Source of the DNA: Valencia hispanica
Taxonomy: Eukaryota; Chordata; Actinopteri; Cyprinodontiformes; Valenciidae
Direction of reading: 5' to 3'
DNA: 64,000 bases
Assembly (NCBI GenBank): GCA_963556495.2
Contig: OY747705.1
Coordinates: 39,621,798-39,685,797 of the forward strand
Shown: one piece after another, positions 41,323 through 51,188 of the stretch
How the letters are laid out: each line of letters starts with the position of its first letter
Numbering within the stretch: the stretch's first letter is position 1
The notes under the pieces: generated by a model
Told to the model about the DNA's origin: nothing
The model's database searches: none
The model's input: the letters and a program-made list of their open reading frames with translations, nothing else
Program-made: the position numbers and the translations under genes

Positions 41323-41919
41323 AGCCCTTTTCCATTGCAAAGAACCGAGAGTCTGTTCGGAGCTGGAGCTGGTGCTGGAGCCAGAGCTTTCACAAAACCT
41401 CCTTCGTTTTCCATAACAAGGGGCCAACTTGGAGCCACCGTGAGCTACGGCATTGCGTCATCGAAGCGTCACTTCAGAAATCACGCGGGAAGCCGCTCGC
41501 CGAAAACAACAAAGATGGATGACCTTGTCTGGTTTCAGATGCTAATCGTCGCTTTACAAGCATTTGTTGCGATAGAGCGGCAAAAGGCATCGCTTTTGTA
41601 GTTACTGTCGACAAGGCAACGTCGTAATAGGCGACGTTGCCTTATGCTATCCATGTTTTCAACAACAACAACAAAAAAACATTCTGAGCAGTCTGGATTT
41701 AAATATGGCGGTCCTCTATTGTGAAGGCTGTAAATCCCTCCCCCTTCCCCCTTGACGTAGTGAGTGCTTGGATAGCTCCGCTTTGGCCCCACACAAGAGT
41801 GGTGCCAGAGTAGCACCAGTTTCTGGCTCTCGGAGCTGGTGCTCGCTGGAATCGAAAACGAAAAAACTGGAGCTTAGTCAGCACGGGAGCTCCAGCTCCG
41901 CCTCAGTGGAAAAGGGCCA
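41323..41919. mobile_element. Inverted-repeat element, Harbinger-like
   Basis: The left end AGCCCTTTTCCATTGCAAAG and the reverse-complemented right end GGCCCTTTTCCACTGAGGCG are inverted repeats. GAGCTGGAGCT words follow on each side (41352-41370 and 41870-41900). The roughly 597-bp element is CpG-richer than its flanks. It contains a small plus-strand frame ending MDDLVWFQMLIVALQAFVAI (from 41515), which may be a transposase scrap, and a perfect hairpin at its centre. CCCTTTTCCACTG-type ends are typical of fish PIF/Harbinger-derived elements. The target duplication is not clear. Confidence 0.68.
41613..41643. repeat. Perfect 12-bp inverted repeat
   Basis: AAGGCAACGTCG (41613-41624), a 7-base spacer, then CGACGTTGCCTT (41632-41643). 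The arms are exact reverse complements and sit inside the Harbinger-like element. Confidence 0.95.
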
Positions 41920-44609
41920 AAGAAGGTCTGGATGCCTAAAACTACAGCCAGTTTTTTTCTTTCACTCAGTATGTACCAAGTACGACAAAAAAAAAAATCA
42001 AGGTAGGATATAAGTTAAAGCGGTAACTCAAAAATACATCAGTCGAATAACTTTTCTGTGATACAGATTTTTAAAAATCTTTTAGATAACAGAAAAAGGA
42101 ATATAGCTTGGAAACTAAGCTATTTCCATATTCTTTTTTTAATTGTGTTTTTGTTTATCCAGACCGGGAAAGTAATAAAAGTAAAGTTTGTCATTGACAA
42201 GACTTTGTCATTGACAGACTTTACAAGTCTGTGTAGGAACCCTGTAACCAAGTGGCAAAGAAAAGTTTCAGAATGATGAGAAAGTGAGACCTGATGAAAA
42301 AAACAAGCCAAAATTATAACCCTAAACCCATACCAGTTACTCCACATTTTCTTTTCTGCACACAAAATGTATTTCAGCTGCCAAAAAGGAGATATCTGTC
42401 GAATTAGGGGATCCACACAGATGTACTATCCAGGGATGGCCTACTGCTGCATCTATATATGCCCATTTAAAGCATTATGAGAGTAATTCCAGTGGCTTTA
42501 TTTTCTCTTTGGCAGACTCATAATCAGGAATCTGTCCTGTATCGGAGAGCCGTTGACCCAAATTAGGCTTTAAACGTAGTCATCAAACTGAAAAATTCCA
42601 ATCCCCCTTACGGAAAATGAGATCAGGGGGATTTAAATTATTTTATTTGCAGATTTTACACTAAAGCATTGAGCTCCTGACATCTATTTCATATTACAAT
42701 AACCATAAAGGGCTCCATTGAGAGGGACTGGGCAGCCCGAGGCCTGTCTGCCTGGCTGGGATGGATACCCGATACCTGACTGAGACGATGCCCAGTCAGC
42801 CGCACGCCTTCAGACGTCGTTAGAGCAGACACACAGCACGCCCCTACTGCCACCCGCAATCCATCCACAGCCAATTAGGAGCAATTTCCCTGTCCTGGGT
42901 GGGGTGACGAGAAGGAGACAGAAACAGAGGAAAAGCAGTTGTCAGCCCAAAGCAGACACAGATGGTTCTGTTTACTGATAGGCAGTTGTTTGGCTCTGCC
43001 ATAGTGACACAAAGCCCATCCAGCTTGTTGCTGGATGGGCATTTCAGACTGGAGATAGACACCGTGGGGGGCATTAGTGAGAAATGTGGCCTTTGGTGGT
43101 GTGGTGGTTGGGTTGGACTTTCAACAAGTGAGACGGTTCAATTACTCATAATGTACAAAGCTCTCGCAATCTCTGCTCTGCGTCGGTTCCCCTTCTGTAC
43201 CTCCAGCTTCTGTTTGGCTTCCTGGAAATAAGAAGAAAAAAAAAAACTTTCCGAAACAGGAGGTGCCTGATTCACCAGAGCTGGAATGTCGCGGTTCCCA
43301 CAGGAAACCTGGTGCATCTCAACCCAGGGCGTCCTGGACAGGCAAGAACTCACACACAAATCTCTCAACAGAAGGCTGCACAGATAAAATGCCAGCTAGA
43401 AGAACATATCGAGATGAAAAAAGTTTCTCAATAAGGTCAGGAACCAATGTATGCCTTGCACATTAAGAACATTTATTTTAGTCAAACTTGCTTTTGAACC
43501 TAAACTGAACATTTTTTTACATAACAGCCTCAATGTAACACATATTTCACCTAAATTTGGTCAAAAACTCCCATTTTGTTCTTCAACAGTTTTTGCATAT
43601 TGATATTGTTATTAGTTTGTTTTACTGAACACATTTTAAAACTATAATTGGCTATAAATACAGTTCCCTGAAGGCATTTAAAAGTCTGGATTTCTGGTTA
43701 GACTATAGCAAGCACTATAGCAAGAAGCGCAAAGGTGAGACAGACATGTGGGGAAAGATTATACGCCAAAGAAGACACTACCGGTAGTTTTCATGCACAC
43801 ACCCTCATCATGAAAAACACAAGAAGAAATGCAACTTTTAAGCTATAGGCAATCAAGCTGGCCGTCAAAGAAGGAAATAGAGCTAATGTATGTAAGCTTG
43901 ACATCAATGAATCTATGGTAAGACATTGGAGAAGGCAGCGGAAAGAACTGAGTCAGTGTAAAAAGAGGACAAAAGATTTCAGAGGACATAAAGACACTGA
44001 AGAAGACCACTTCAGTGGCTTTAATGAGGAAAACGAAGATAAAGTTAGAGACCAATAACTTTTCTGGTAGGCTAAAGTATGTTTTATTTTCTAACCAGAC
44101 ATGTTACTGTTGTGTTGTGTTTGTGCCGTACTGCTGTTTTCAGGGAGATTTTGAAAAAAGGCATGTCTAAAACTAGAAAAGCACTCAGGCCTCCATCAGA
44201 GCCACTAATTCCCCCCATCCCCATGTTATCTAATTCTAAATTTAGGTACTTTTCCAATAAAATGTCTGTTAATGAGACGCATGGCTGCGCTCTTCCAGCG
44301 GAAAGCGGAGATTCGGGGCTGCTGCGCGAGGGGAGCTACGTGTGAGCTCTCTGACACAGGAGAGGAGTGGAGGTTAGCACCGCTGGTCGGTGAGTGGATA
44401 CGCGCTTCATGTCGGATCAACCCCATAATTTAATCAGTTGTTCTTGGTCCCACTGCGGACATTTCCTGAAAATGTAATCAAAATCTGTCAACATAACGTT
44501 TGAGGTATGTTGTAAACAAACAGACACGCAAAAAACCATTACCTCCTCGCAGAGGTAGTAAAAAAAATCTTCAGTGTACCATCTTTCTGTGTGAATATCT
44601 CATGTTACA
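41920..44609. other. Unique DNA with candidate regulatory block
   Basis: 42187-42219 is a short tandem duplication of TTTGTCATTGACA(A)GAC. 42655-42910 is GC-richer and non-repetitive. 44260-44420 is CpG-dense (GCGCTCTTCCAGCGGAAAGC, CTGCTGCGCGAGGGG) compared with its flanks. No exon recognised. Confidence 0.4.
43014..43040. repeat. Perfect 11-bp inverted repeat
   Basis: GCCCATCCAGC (43014-43024), spacer TTGTT, GCTGGATGGGC (43030-43040). The pairing does not extend beyond the 11 bp. Confidence 0.95.
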
Positions 44610-44740
44610 GCATGAAAACATGCGGCTTATATTCAGGTGCGCCCTATATATGTACAAAATGTATTTTCTTTTCAAATTTAGCTGGTGTGCCTTACATTCA
44701 GGTGCGCTCAATAGTCCAAACATTATGGTAGCGTTTTTTT
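44610..44740. mobile_element. DNA transposon terminal fragment
   Basis: ATGCGGCTTATATTCAGGTG with CGCCCTATATATGTAC, and again TGCCTTACATTCAGGTGCGC with TCAATAGTCCAAACATTATG. These are degenerate copies of the TGCGGCTTATAxTCxGGTGCG…TAGTCCGAAAAATACGGTA ends of a widespread fish TIR transposon. Only the terminal part is visible. Confidence 0.5.
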
Positions 44741-46001
44741 TAAAACAGGGACTATTCATTCTGTTCATTAATGTTTTTTTAATAATTATTTAGCATGAAT
44801 TTAAGGTCAAAACTATTGAAATGAACACTTTTCATTTTTAATTAAGTAATAAACAAAAGAAATTCCTTCATCTTTTGGCACTTAGCCACTTGTTTAATGG
44901 ATTGATTATTTCAAACGACTTAACTTTAAAAAAGTTCTATATTTAAAGTTAACAGAAGACAAATCTTGAGTTGTTAGCAAAAGTGTTTTATTTTAATAAA
45001 TCTGTTTAAAAAAATGTAATTTTAAGTTAAGGTGTGGAAAATGTAGTATTTGGCATTTATATTTAGTTAGTACAGAACAAAGAGTCGTTATGTGTATCAT
45101 TACACCCCTATCATCATTGCATATTCATATTTTAAATACCTCTCCGTTTTTTTCATCAGTTTCAGACTTCCATATAACTGACCTGTTTTTCCGTAACAAT
45201 ACAATTACTGAAGTGTCATTTCCCACTAAAGTCTTAACCAACGTTGTAGTATTAGCTACCTCTGACACAGTGACCTCACACTGTGGTCTGCTGTTTAGCT
45301 GAAGCAGCACTCTGTAACCCTTTTACCCTAACTCACATCTTGAAAATGCGACCCTTCCACCATCACCTGCCAATAACAACACAGTACTCTGCAAGCGATT
45401 TGCTGTTAGACATGGCAACCCATCGAGTCTTTCATCTCAATAGCCGTGCACACAGGTTACAACCTTGATCACACACTTTAACACACATGCAGGAATGCAT
45501 GCTTCCATACACACACATGCACAAGGGGGACAACACACTTTTAAAAACACTCAGCTGTCTGCTCCTGGACAAGGGGACCCCACTGTTCATTTCATCTCCC
45601 CACGCCTTTCTCTGCTTGCTGCTGGCACCATTACCTTAACACAAACACAGTATTTCTGTCATCGTCCCCAGGACGCGGTGTTCTTCTAAAATCGCTCTTT
45701 CTTCTGCAGCCATTAGGGGATGGCAATGTGAGCCTGAAGGGATCTGGGACATGGGTGAGTTGTGGGAAACCAGAGTACACTCTGTGGCCTCACAGCATGC
45801 AGCCCTCTCCTTCTCCTCTATCTCAAAATCTCTTTTGGCAGAGAATCATAGGAGGCTTCACGCTGATCACATATTATGGCCTTAAATGATCTGGGAAAAC
45901 ATGCCCCGTTAATACTATGTGCACATCTGAACGCTGTTCGGCTTTGAAGCTGTGCACAGACTGTTATGTAGATCTCTGGGTTGTGTGTTTGTGTGTTTTA
46001 C
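44741..46001. other. gmds intron sequence downstream of the exon
   Basis: No exon or clear repeat. It follows the donor splice site of the minus-strand gmds exon, so it is presumed to be the start of the next intron. Confidence 0.5.
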
Positions 46002-46129
46002 CTCCACATAGTCTCTGGCATGGCCCCAGTCCCTCTTGGAGTCCAGGTTGCCAAGGCTGAAGCTCTCCAGTTGGCCCAGGTGAATCTTTGCCACGGAACG
46101 GCTGATCTTGCGCGTCACAAAATTTGCAC
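46002..46129 (-). CDS. gmds: gmds exon: GDP-mannose 4,6-dehydratase (partial)
   Basis: An internal exon of 128 bp. GDP-mannose 4,6-dehydratase is a cytosolic NADP-dependent short-chain dehydrogenase/reductase. It converts GDP-mannose to GDP-4-keto-6-deoxymannose, the committed step of GDP-fucose synthesis. The translation is [42 protein letters not shown]: 42 full codons after a split glycine codon. The block [10 protein letters not shown]…LGNLDxKRDWGHAxDYVE is almost invariant from bacteria to vertebrates and lies in the second half of the enzyme. The acceptor AG is at 46131-46130 after a short pyrimidine run, and the donor GT is at 46001-46000 after GTGGAG. Introns are phase 1 upstream and phase 0 downstream. 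The frame has no break, and other exons were not found in the window. Confidence 0.96.
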
Positions 46130-46530
46130 CTGAAACAAATTAGGGTTCAGGATTTAAAAAGGATTCAGTTTATTCTAACAATCACCAACAGATGAGTGAA
46201 AAAAGAGCAGCAAATACAGTGCTGTGAAAGAAAGAATAAAGAGTAGCCCTTTTTTAAATTTCTTCTTTTTTTGCTTTCTTAATCCCCCTGGCATGTTCAA
46301 GATCAACTGATAAATGTTATTGTCAGACATAGATAACCAGAGTAAATACAAAATGCCGTTTTGAGTCATGATGTCATTTACTTATCTAAACCACCCTGTG
46401 TGAGATAATAATATCCCTCTTGCTAAATCTTAAACACCAAAGACTAGCAAATATTTTTTGGAAACCTGAGTTCAGTTTCACTAGCCAAACTCACGCCTAA
46501 TTATTGCATAAACATTTACATACGTGGTTG

Positions 46531-47100
46531 GCTGTACATTGGAGAAACGAAACAGCAACTACACAAAAGGATGGCTCAACATGGAAGAGCAAACTCATCA
46601 GGCCAAGACTCAACAGTCCATCTACATCTAAAGGACAAAAGTCATTGTTTTAAAGACAGTAATGTACTCGTTAGATAGAGAAGACATATGGTTTGAAAGA
46701 GGAGTGAAAGAAGCCATCTATGTAAAACATATGAAACCAACCTTGAACAGAGGAGGTGGTTTGAGATTCCCCCTTTCAAACACATACAAAGCAGCCTTGA
46801 GTTGCCTACCCAAGAAGCTTCACTAAAACAGCGCATAGTTACATAAGCTGGGTCGTTTCACCATTAAGGACACTTACATCACCAAGATTGGTGTGCTTAT
46901 AAGCTTATGCAACCTGATAGCCTCGTTAGGAAAAACGATAGCCACATTAGTGAGCCTTAATCTTATATATTTGATACTCCCAATCCAGTTTTCAGAACTG
47001 AGGAAGCTTCTTGGATGAGAGAAGGAATGCTTTCAAGACAACAAAAAAAGTCTAGTTGCCTTCATTTAAACTCTCAAGTTTATTCAGGTTATATTTTTCC
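46531..47100 (+). mobile_element. GIY-YIG endonuclease fragment, Penelope-like element
   Basis: From 46536 the frame reads YIGETKQQLHKRMAQHGRAN, then SSGQDSTVHLHLKDKSHCFK, frameshifts once near 46670, and continues DREDIWFERGVKEAIYVKHM, KPTLNRGGGLRFPLSNTY, to a stop at 46824-46826. The YIG, the downstream arginine, the WFERGVKEAI block with its glutamates and the asparagine in LNRGGG fit the GIY-YIG nuclease at the end of Penelope-like retroelement ORFs. A UTR follows with CTGAGGAAGCTTCTTGGATG. The reverse transcriptase is absent (5' truncation) and the GIY half-motif is degenerate. It lies in the gmds intron about 400 bp from the exon, on the opposite strand. Assignment to Penelope rather than another GIY-YIG element is from memory. 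Confidence 0.7.
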
Positions 47101-47260
47101 AGTGTTAAAATTAATTCGACATTCTGAAACACTGAATCGTGACAACAAACAAAGCAGAATAAAGCTGTAAAAGCAAATATTTCACAGCAAGAAACTCAAG
47201 GCCTCATTGTTGGAGATAAATATTCCAGAGACACGTACTAATATTCTGCATATTTCTCCA

Positions 47261-47263
47261 ACA

Positions 47264-47320
<57 letters not shown>
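47261..47320 (+). repeat. (CA)n microsatellite
   Basis: About 28 CA units. The VCVCV frame across it is an artefact. Confidence 0.97.
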
Positions 47321-47323
<3 letters not shown>

Positions 47324-49030
47324 CTCCCAAACTTTTCCTACCCTCTTTAGCCAAAGCAAGAAATTTGAAATGTAACTCTGAGTCAAATCAATTCGTTACC
47401 AACTCACATTACAGCCACAAGACCTTTTTTAGAATCCTTCCCACTCATTTTCCTCTCTAATTCACCATTTTGGTGTCAAATCTGGGCTTGATGCCAACGC
47501 AAATTTCAGACCATCTGTCTGTAAACATTAAAAAAAGGAACAAGGACATTGCACATGAGGAAAAAAGAAAAAAAAAAGACCGATCCAGACCGCCAATGTA
47601 GCATCCAGTCAAAAACCACCACAATGACATCTGCCAGATCACCAGCATCGTGGTTCTCATCTGAGCCGGCACACGTGGCGATTTTATCTGCAGCAGGACA
47701 AACAAGCTTCTAATGAGAGTTTCTGTGTGGCTGGAATGGTTAGACATGCTTTTGGGTATTTTGTCAGGACGGTGTTGTGTTCTATTCATGCTGTGGATAG
47801 TCTGAATAAATGGTGAAGCCCCTCCAACTCAAACACAGCATTATATTGATGGAAAACAACCCTGAATAATAGGATGTCATGTCGAATAATGTCACCATTT
47901 AACTTAAAGTAGCCAAATAAAGTTTAGGGAGTTTAACTCATCTGAACTGCATGTTCAAAAGGTCAAACTGGAAGATGTGACGGTATATTTTCAAAGGAAC
48001 TGCTCGAAGTTGCATCAAAGTATTTGCCATTTTTAGTTTATGCGACATAAATCACCCACAACCTCATGCTAACCTGTCTGAGACTTTTTTAGAGGTGCTA
48101 CATACAAGCTGAATGCTGCCTTTAAGCCCTGAGTCCATCCAGGCTGTAACAGCTCAGCTATGGCTCCACACTGTATCACTGTTCCCCTGACATGGAGCAG
48201 AGCCTCCATTTAAACACAGGAAAATCCCATGTACCCAATCATGCGAATGCACTAAATTTGTAGTAATTATTTCATAGGAAAGCGACAGCCCTGGGCAGGC
48301 TGAGCAGAAACAGACCAGTGGAAGGGTAGACATGCTTGTTTAAGAAAATACAGCTTGTTGCGTGTTGGTGGTTGGTCACATGTCCCCTGTGTCAACGCTT
48401 CTTTGTTGCCATATTGGAATGAGGTTTTATGAACTATATATAAAAAAAGATTCCTGGTCTTAAAATCAATATTTCTGACAGATAAATTCAGAAATAGCGC
48501 ATGTCCACAGAGCGTAGATAAATCGTCAATGGAAACCCCCTTCCATGTCAGACCTTTCCTGTCTTTGCATGATCATGTGTAATCCGGCCTTAGGGCCTTT
48601 TTCTAACCTTGCAGTTCATCTGTTCTGGCAGATACCAGCGCTCCCACTAACTGTAGTCAGACGCTAAGCAACAATCATTCATCTGTTGCTGACACAGACG
48701 AGGATGTCAGTTTTTCTCTCATCCATATCAGCAAGACAGGCTCTTATTTCATCACAGAGAGTGGGACATTCATCATACACCTTCACACACGATGGGTAAT
48801 AAAGAGACACTGTCAGGTTACATTATGTGAGGTGTATGATCCGGAGATTTGGTCTTTGACCAGTTAGAGTGTCTAAAAGTCTAGACTGCTTGGATTATTA
48901 ACTGCCTGCCTTTCAAGATCTGCAGCTTCAGCTTTAACAGACTATTAAAAGGCATTATAGCAGAAACAAAGTGGCTTTAGTTGGGGACTGAACTTAAATA
49001 ATGCAGACTAAAATATTAGTAAAAACAATG
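47321..49030. other. Unique gmds intron DNA, candidate regulatory blocks
   Basis: No exon recognised. 47580-47800 and 48110-48330 are non-repetitive and GC-richer and contain words such as ACACGTGGCGATTTTATCTG and CAGCAGGACAAACAAGC. They are discussed as possible conserved elements. Confidence 0.4.
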
Positions 49031-51188
49031 CAGTGATCGGAAAAACTTTGTAATTTTTTTAATTAAAAATAGGATCTTCAAAGATTGTCGATATATGCAC
49101 AGTATGAACGACAATGATTCCAAGTTGCAAGGTATGATTAAAAAAAATAATGCTTGGACACTGGTAGCATAATGGACAGGTCTTTGGTGGTGTTCCCACA
49201 AAAATGCAAAGCAGAAGATGAAGCATCTCCAAATATGCTTACAAACCAACTTCCTTTCAAGCCAAAGAATAGAAAATAAGATAAAGCATATCTTCTCTTT
49301 AGTTTCGCCTGTGGGTAATGAGGACAGGCCGCAGTGTAATGTCTGTCTCAAAGTGCTAGCTTGTGACAGTTTAAAGGCCAACAAGCTAAAACGCCACTTG
49401 TAGAGAAAACATCAAGAGCACAAAGACAAGGCAGTTGACTTTTTCCGACAAAAACGTCTAAATTGTTGTGCTCAACAGTGTCTATTTAATAAAGCTGCAT
49501 CCATGCTCAACTCCTATGAAGTTGCCAACAGAGTGGCACAGTGTAAAAAGCTGTAAACAATTGCAGATGAATTAATACTTCCCTGTGGTATTGATATGGT
49601 TTCAATTATGATTGTTGGCACAGCAGCCAGCAAAGAACGGGATATTCAACTGTCCAATAATAACACCAGCCAGATCATTTAAGAAATTTAAAAGGACATA
49701 GAGGAACAGCTGAATGACAGGGTGCGAGACAGCCGCTTTTGTCTGGAAATGGATGAAGCCTCTGACAGTAATAAACACTGCTTACTGATAACTTATGTCA
49801 GATTCATTGGTGGAGATCAGGGAAGAAATGCTTTTCTGCAAACAAGTTCCTGGCAGAGCCACTGCAGAAGAACTTACTGTTACTTGAAAGAGGCCAATCT
49901 GAAATGGGAGGACTGTGTGGGGATCTGCACAGATGGAGCACAGGCTATGGCTGGTAAATGAGGAGGGCTGCAGACATGGATCAATATGCGCTGGACGCAT
50001 TGCATGATACACCGCAAAGCGCTCACATCGAATCAGCTGACTCCAAAATTGAATGATGTAATGACCAATGTCAGTGCAGTAAACTACATTAAAACACGAC
50101 CTGTCAAAACCCAGATTTTTTTGGCACTGTGCGAGGAAATGGGGTCCGATCACACAGCTGTTCTGTTTCACAGTGCGTCCCAATGGCTGTCACGTGGGAA
50201 GGTGCTGTCCAGGTTTTTTGAACTGCTAGACGAGATCTGCATCTATTTAAAGGAAGAGACCAGTGATCTTGCACACAAATTCAACTGTACCAACTTTCTC
50301 ATGAAACTGGAATACCCCAGTGACATGTTTCAGAAACTCAATTAACTGAATTTGGAGATGCAAGGCACAAACACTCACATCCCACATCTGGTAGATAAAG
50401 TCAAATAATTTGTTAGAAAAATTGTTATATGGTAAAAGTGAGTGAAAGATGGAAATGTGGACTCATTTGAAAATTTTAAATAATTTATTGAAGACAACAA
50501 GCTGCAGAACAAAATTTATCTCATGCATGAAATAACTGCAGTTTAATTTCTAGACACTAAGTGCATTTTGGATTGGAGTGGAGAAATATTACTCACTACA
50601 AGAAAAAAAGAACCCTGGCCACACTTGTTTAATGTGACAATTAAATGTGTTATTTTTGTGCAGCAAACTTTTTTTTTACTTGTTTTCTCTCAGAGACTTT
50701 CATGTTCTTAAACCCATTTTGAACAAAGAGGCATTTTTTATTGTTTATAGCAATATTGAATATTCTAACTGTAAAAAAAGTACATATAAAATAATTACAC
50801 TATAAAGGTGTGTTTTTTTTATTCTTATTTAAAAGAGGTAGTACATTTTATTGCAACCTCTAGTAATATATTGGAGTTCACTTTTACTTGTTCAATTGTG
50901 TACAAAATGTTTAAGGTGTTGGAGGAGAAAGCTAGATGGTCCAGATGTTTGTCATGATGTAGCTGTGAGGCACGGTGGTGGATGGATGATGCTCTGGGCT
51001 CATCATGTCCTCTGTAGACCAAAGTCTACATTAGAGGAGATGAGATGATAAACTGCAATAGAATTTGAGAGTTTGAAAACAAAATGTGTTTGTGTGGTTG
51101 AAGGATGTCTTTTTTTCGAAGGGGGTGAAAAAGGTTTGCTAGTTAAACAAAGGGGGAACAAGAAAAAAGTTTGGGAACCACTACTTTA
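49031..51188 (+). mobile_element. hAT transposon (ZBED-type), decayed
   Basis: The left edge CAGTGATCGGAAAAACTTTG (49031-49050) and the right edge GTTTGGGAACCACTAC (51172-51187) approximate the hAT terminal inverted repeat CAGTGGTTCCCAAACTTTT. Between them lies a BED-finger transposase relic on the plus strand. Inside the right terminus, GGGGGTGAAAAAGGTTTGCT and CAAAGGGGGAACAAGAAAAA fit the family's 3' end. An 8-bp target duplication was not evident. The left inverted repeat is diverged, so that boundary is tentative. Confidence 0.75.
49218..50410 (+). pseudogene. hAT (ZBED5-like) transposase pseudogene
   Basis: It starts with a BED zinc finger relic, RPQCNVCLKVLACDSLKANK then LKRHL-stop-RKHQEH (C-x2-C and the two histidines, with a stop between them, about 49330-49410). 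Blocks of the hAT core follow: LEMDEASDSNKHCLLITYVR (DEA/S, about 49748), then WEDCVGICTDGAQAMAGK (about 49908, the conserved CTDGAxAM). Next come MRWTHCMIHRKALTSNQL (about 49986) and FHSASQWLSRGKVLSRFFEL (about 50167), with LNLEMQGTNTHIPHL near 50350. At least five stops or frameshifts are present and the C-terminal dimerisation domain is unrecognisable. It resembles the transposases that gave rise to vertebrate ZBED5/FAM200-type genes. Confidence 0.82.

Noticed and set aside
43014..43040. Hairpin as microRNA precursor or terminator
   Set aside because: The stem is only 11 bp and not extended by the flanks; intrinsic terminators are not expected in a vertebrate nuclear genome.
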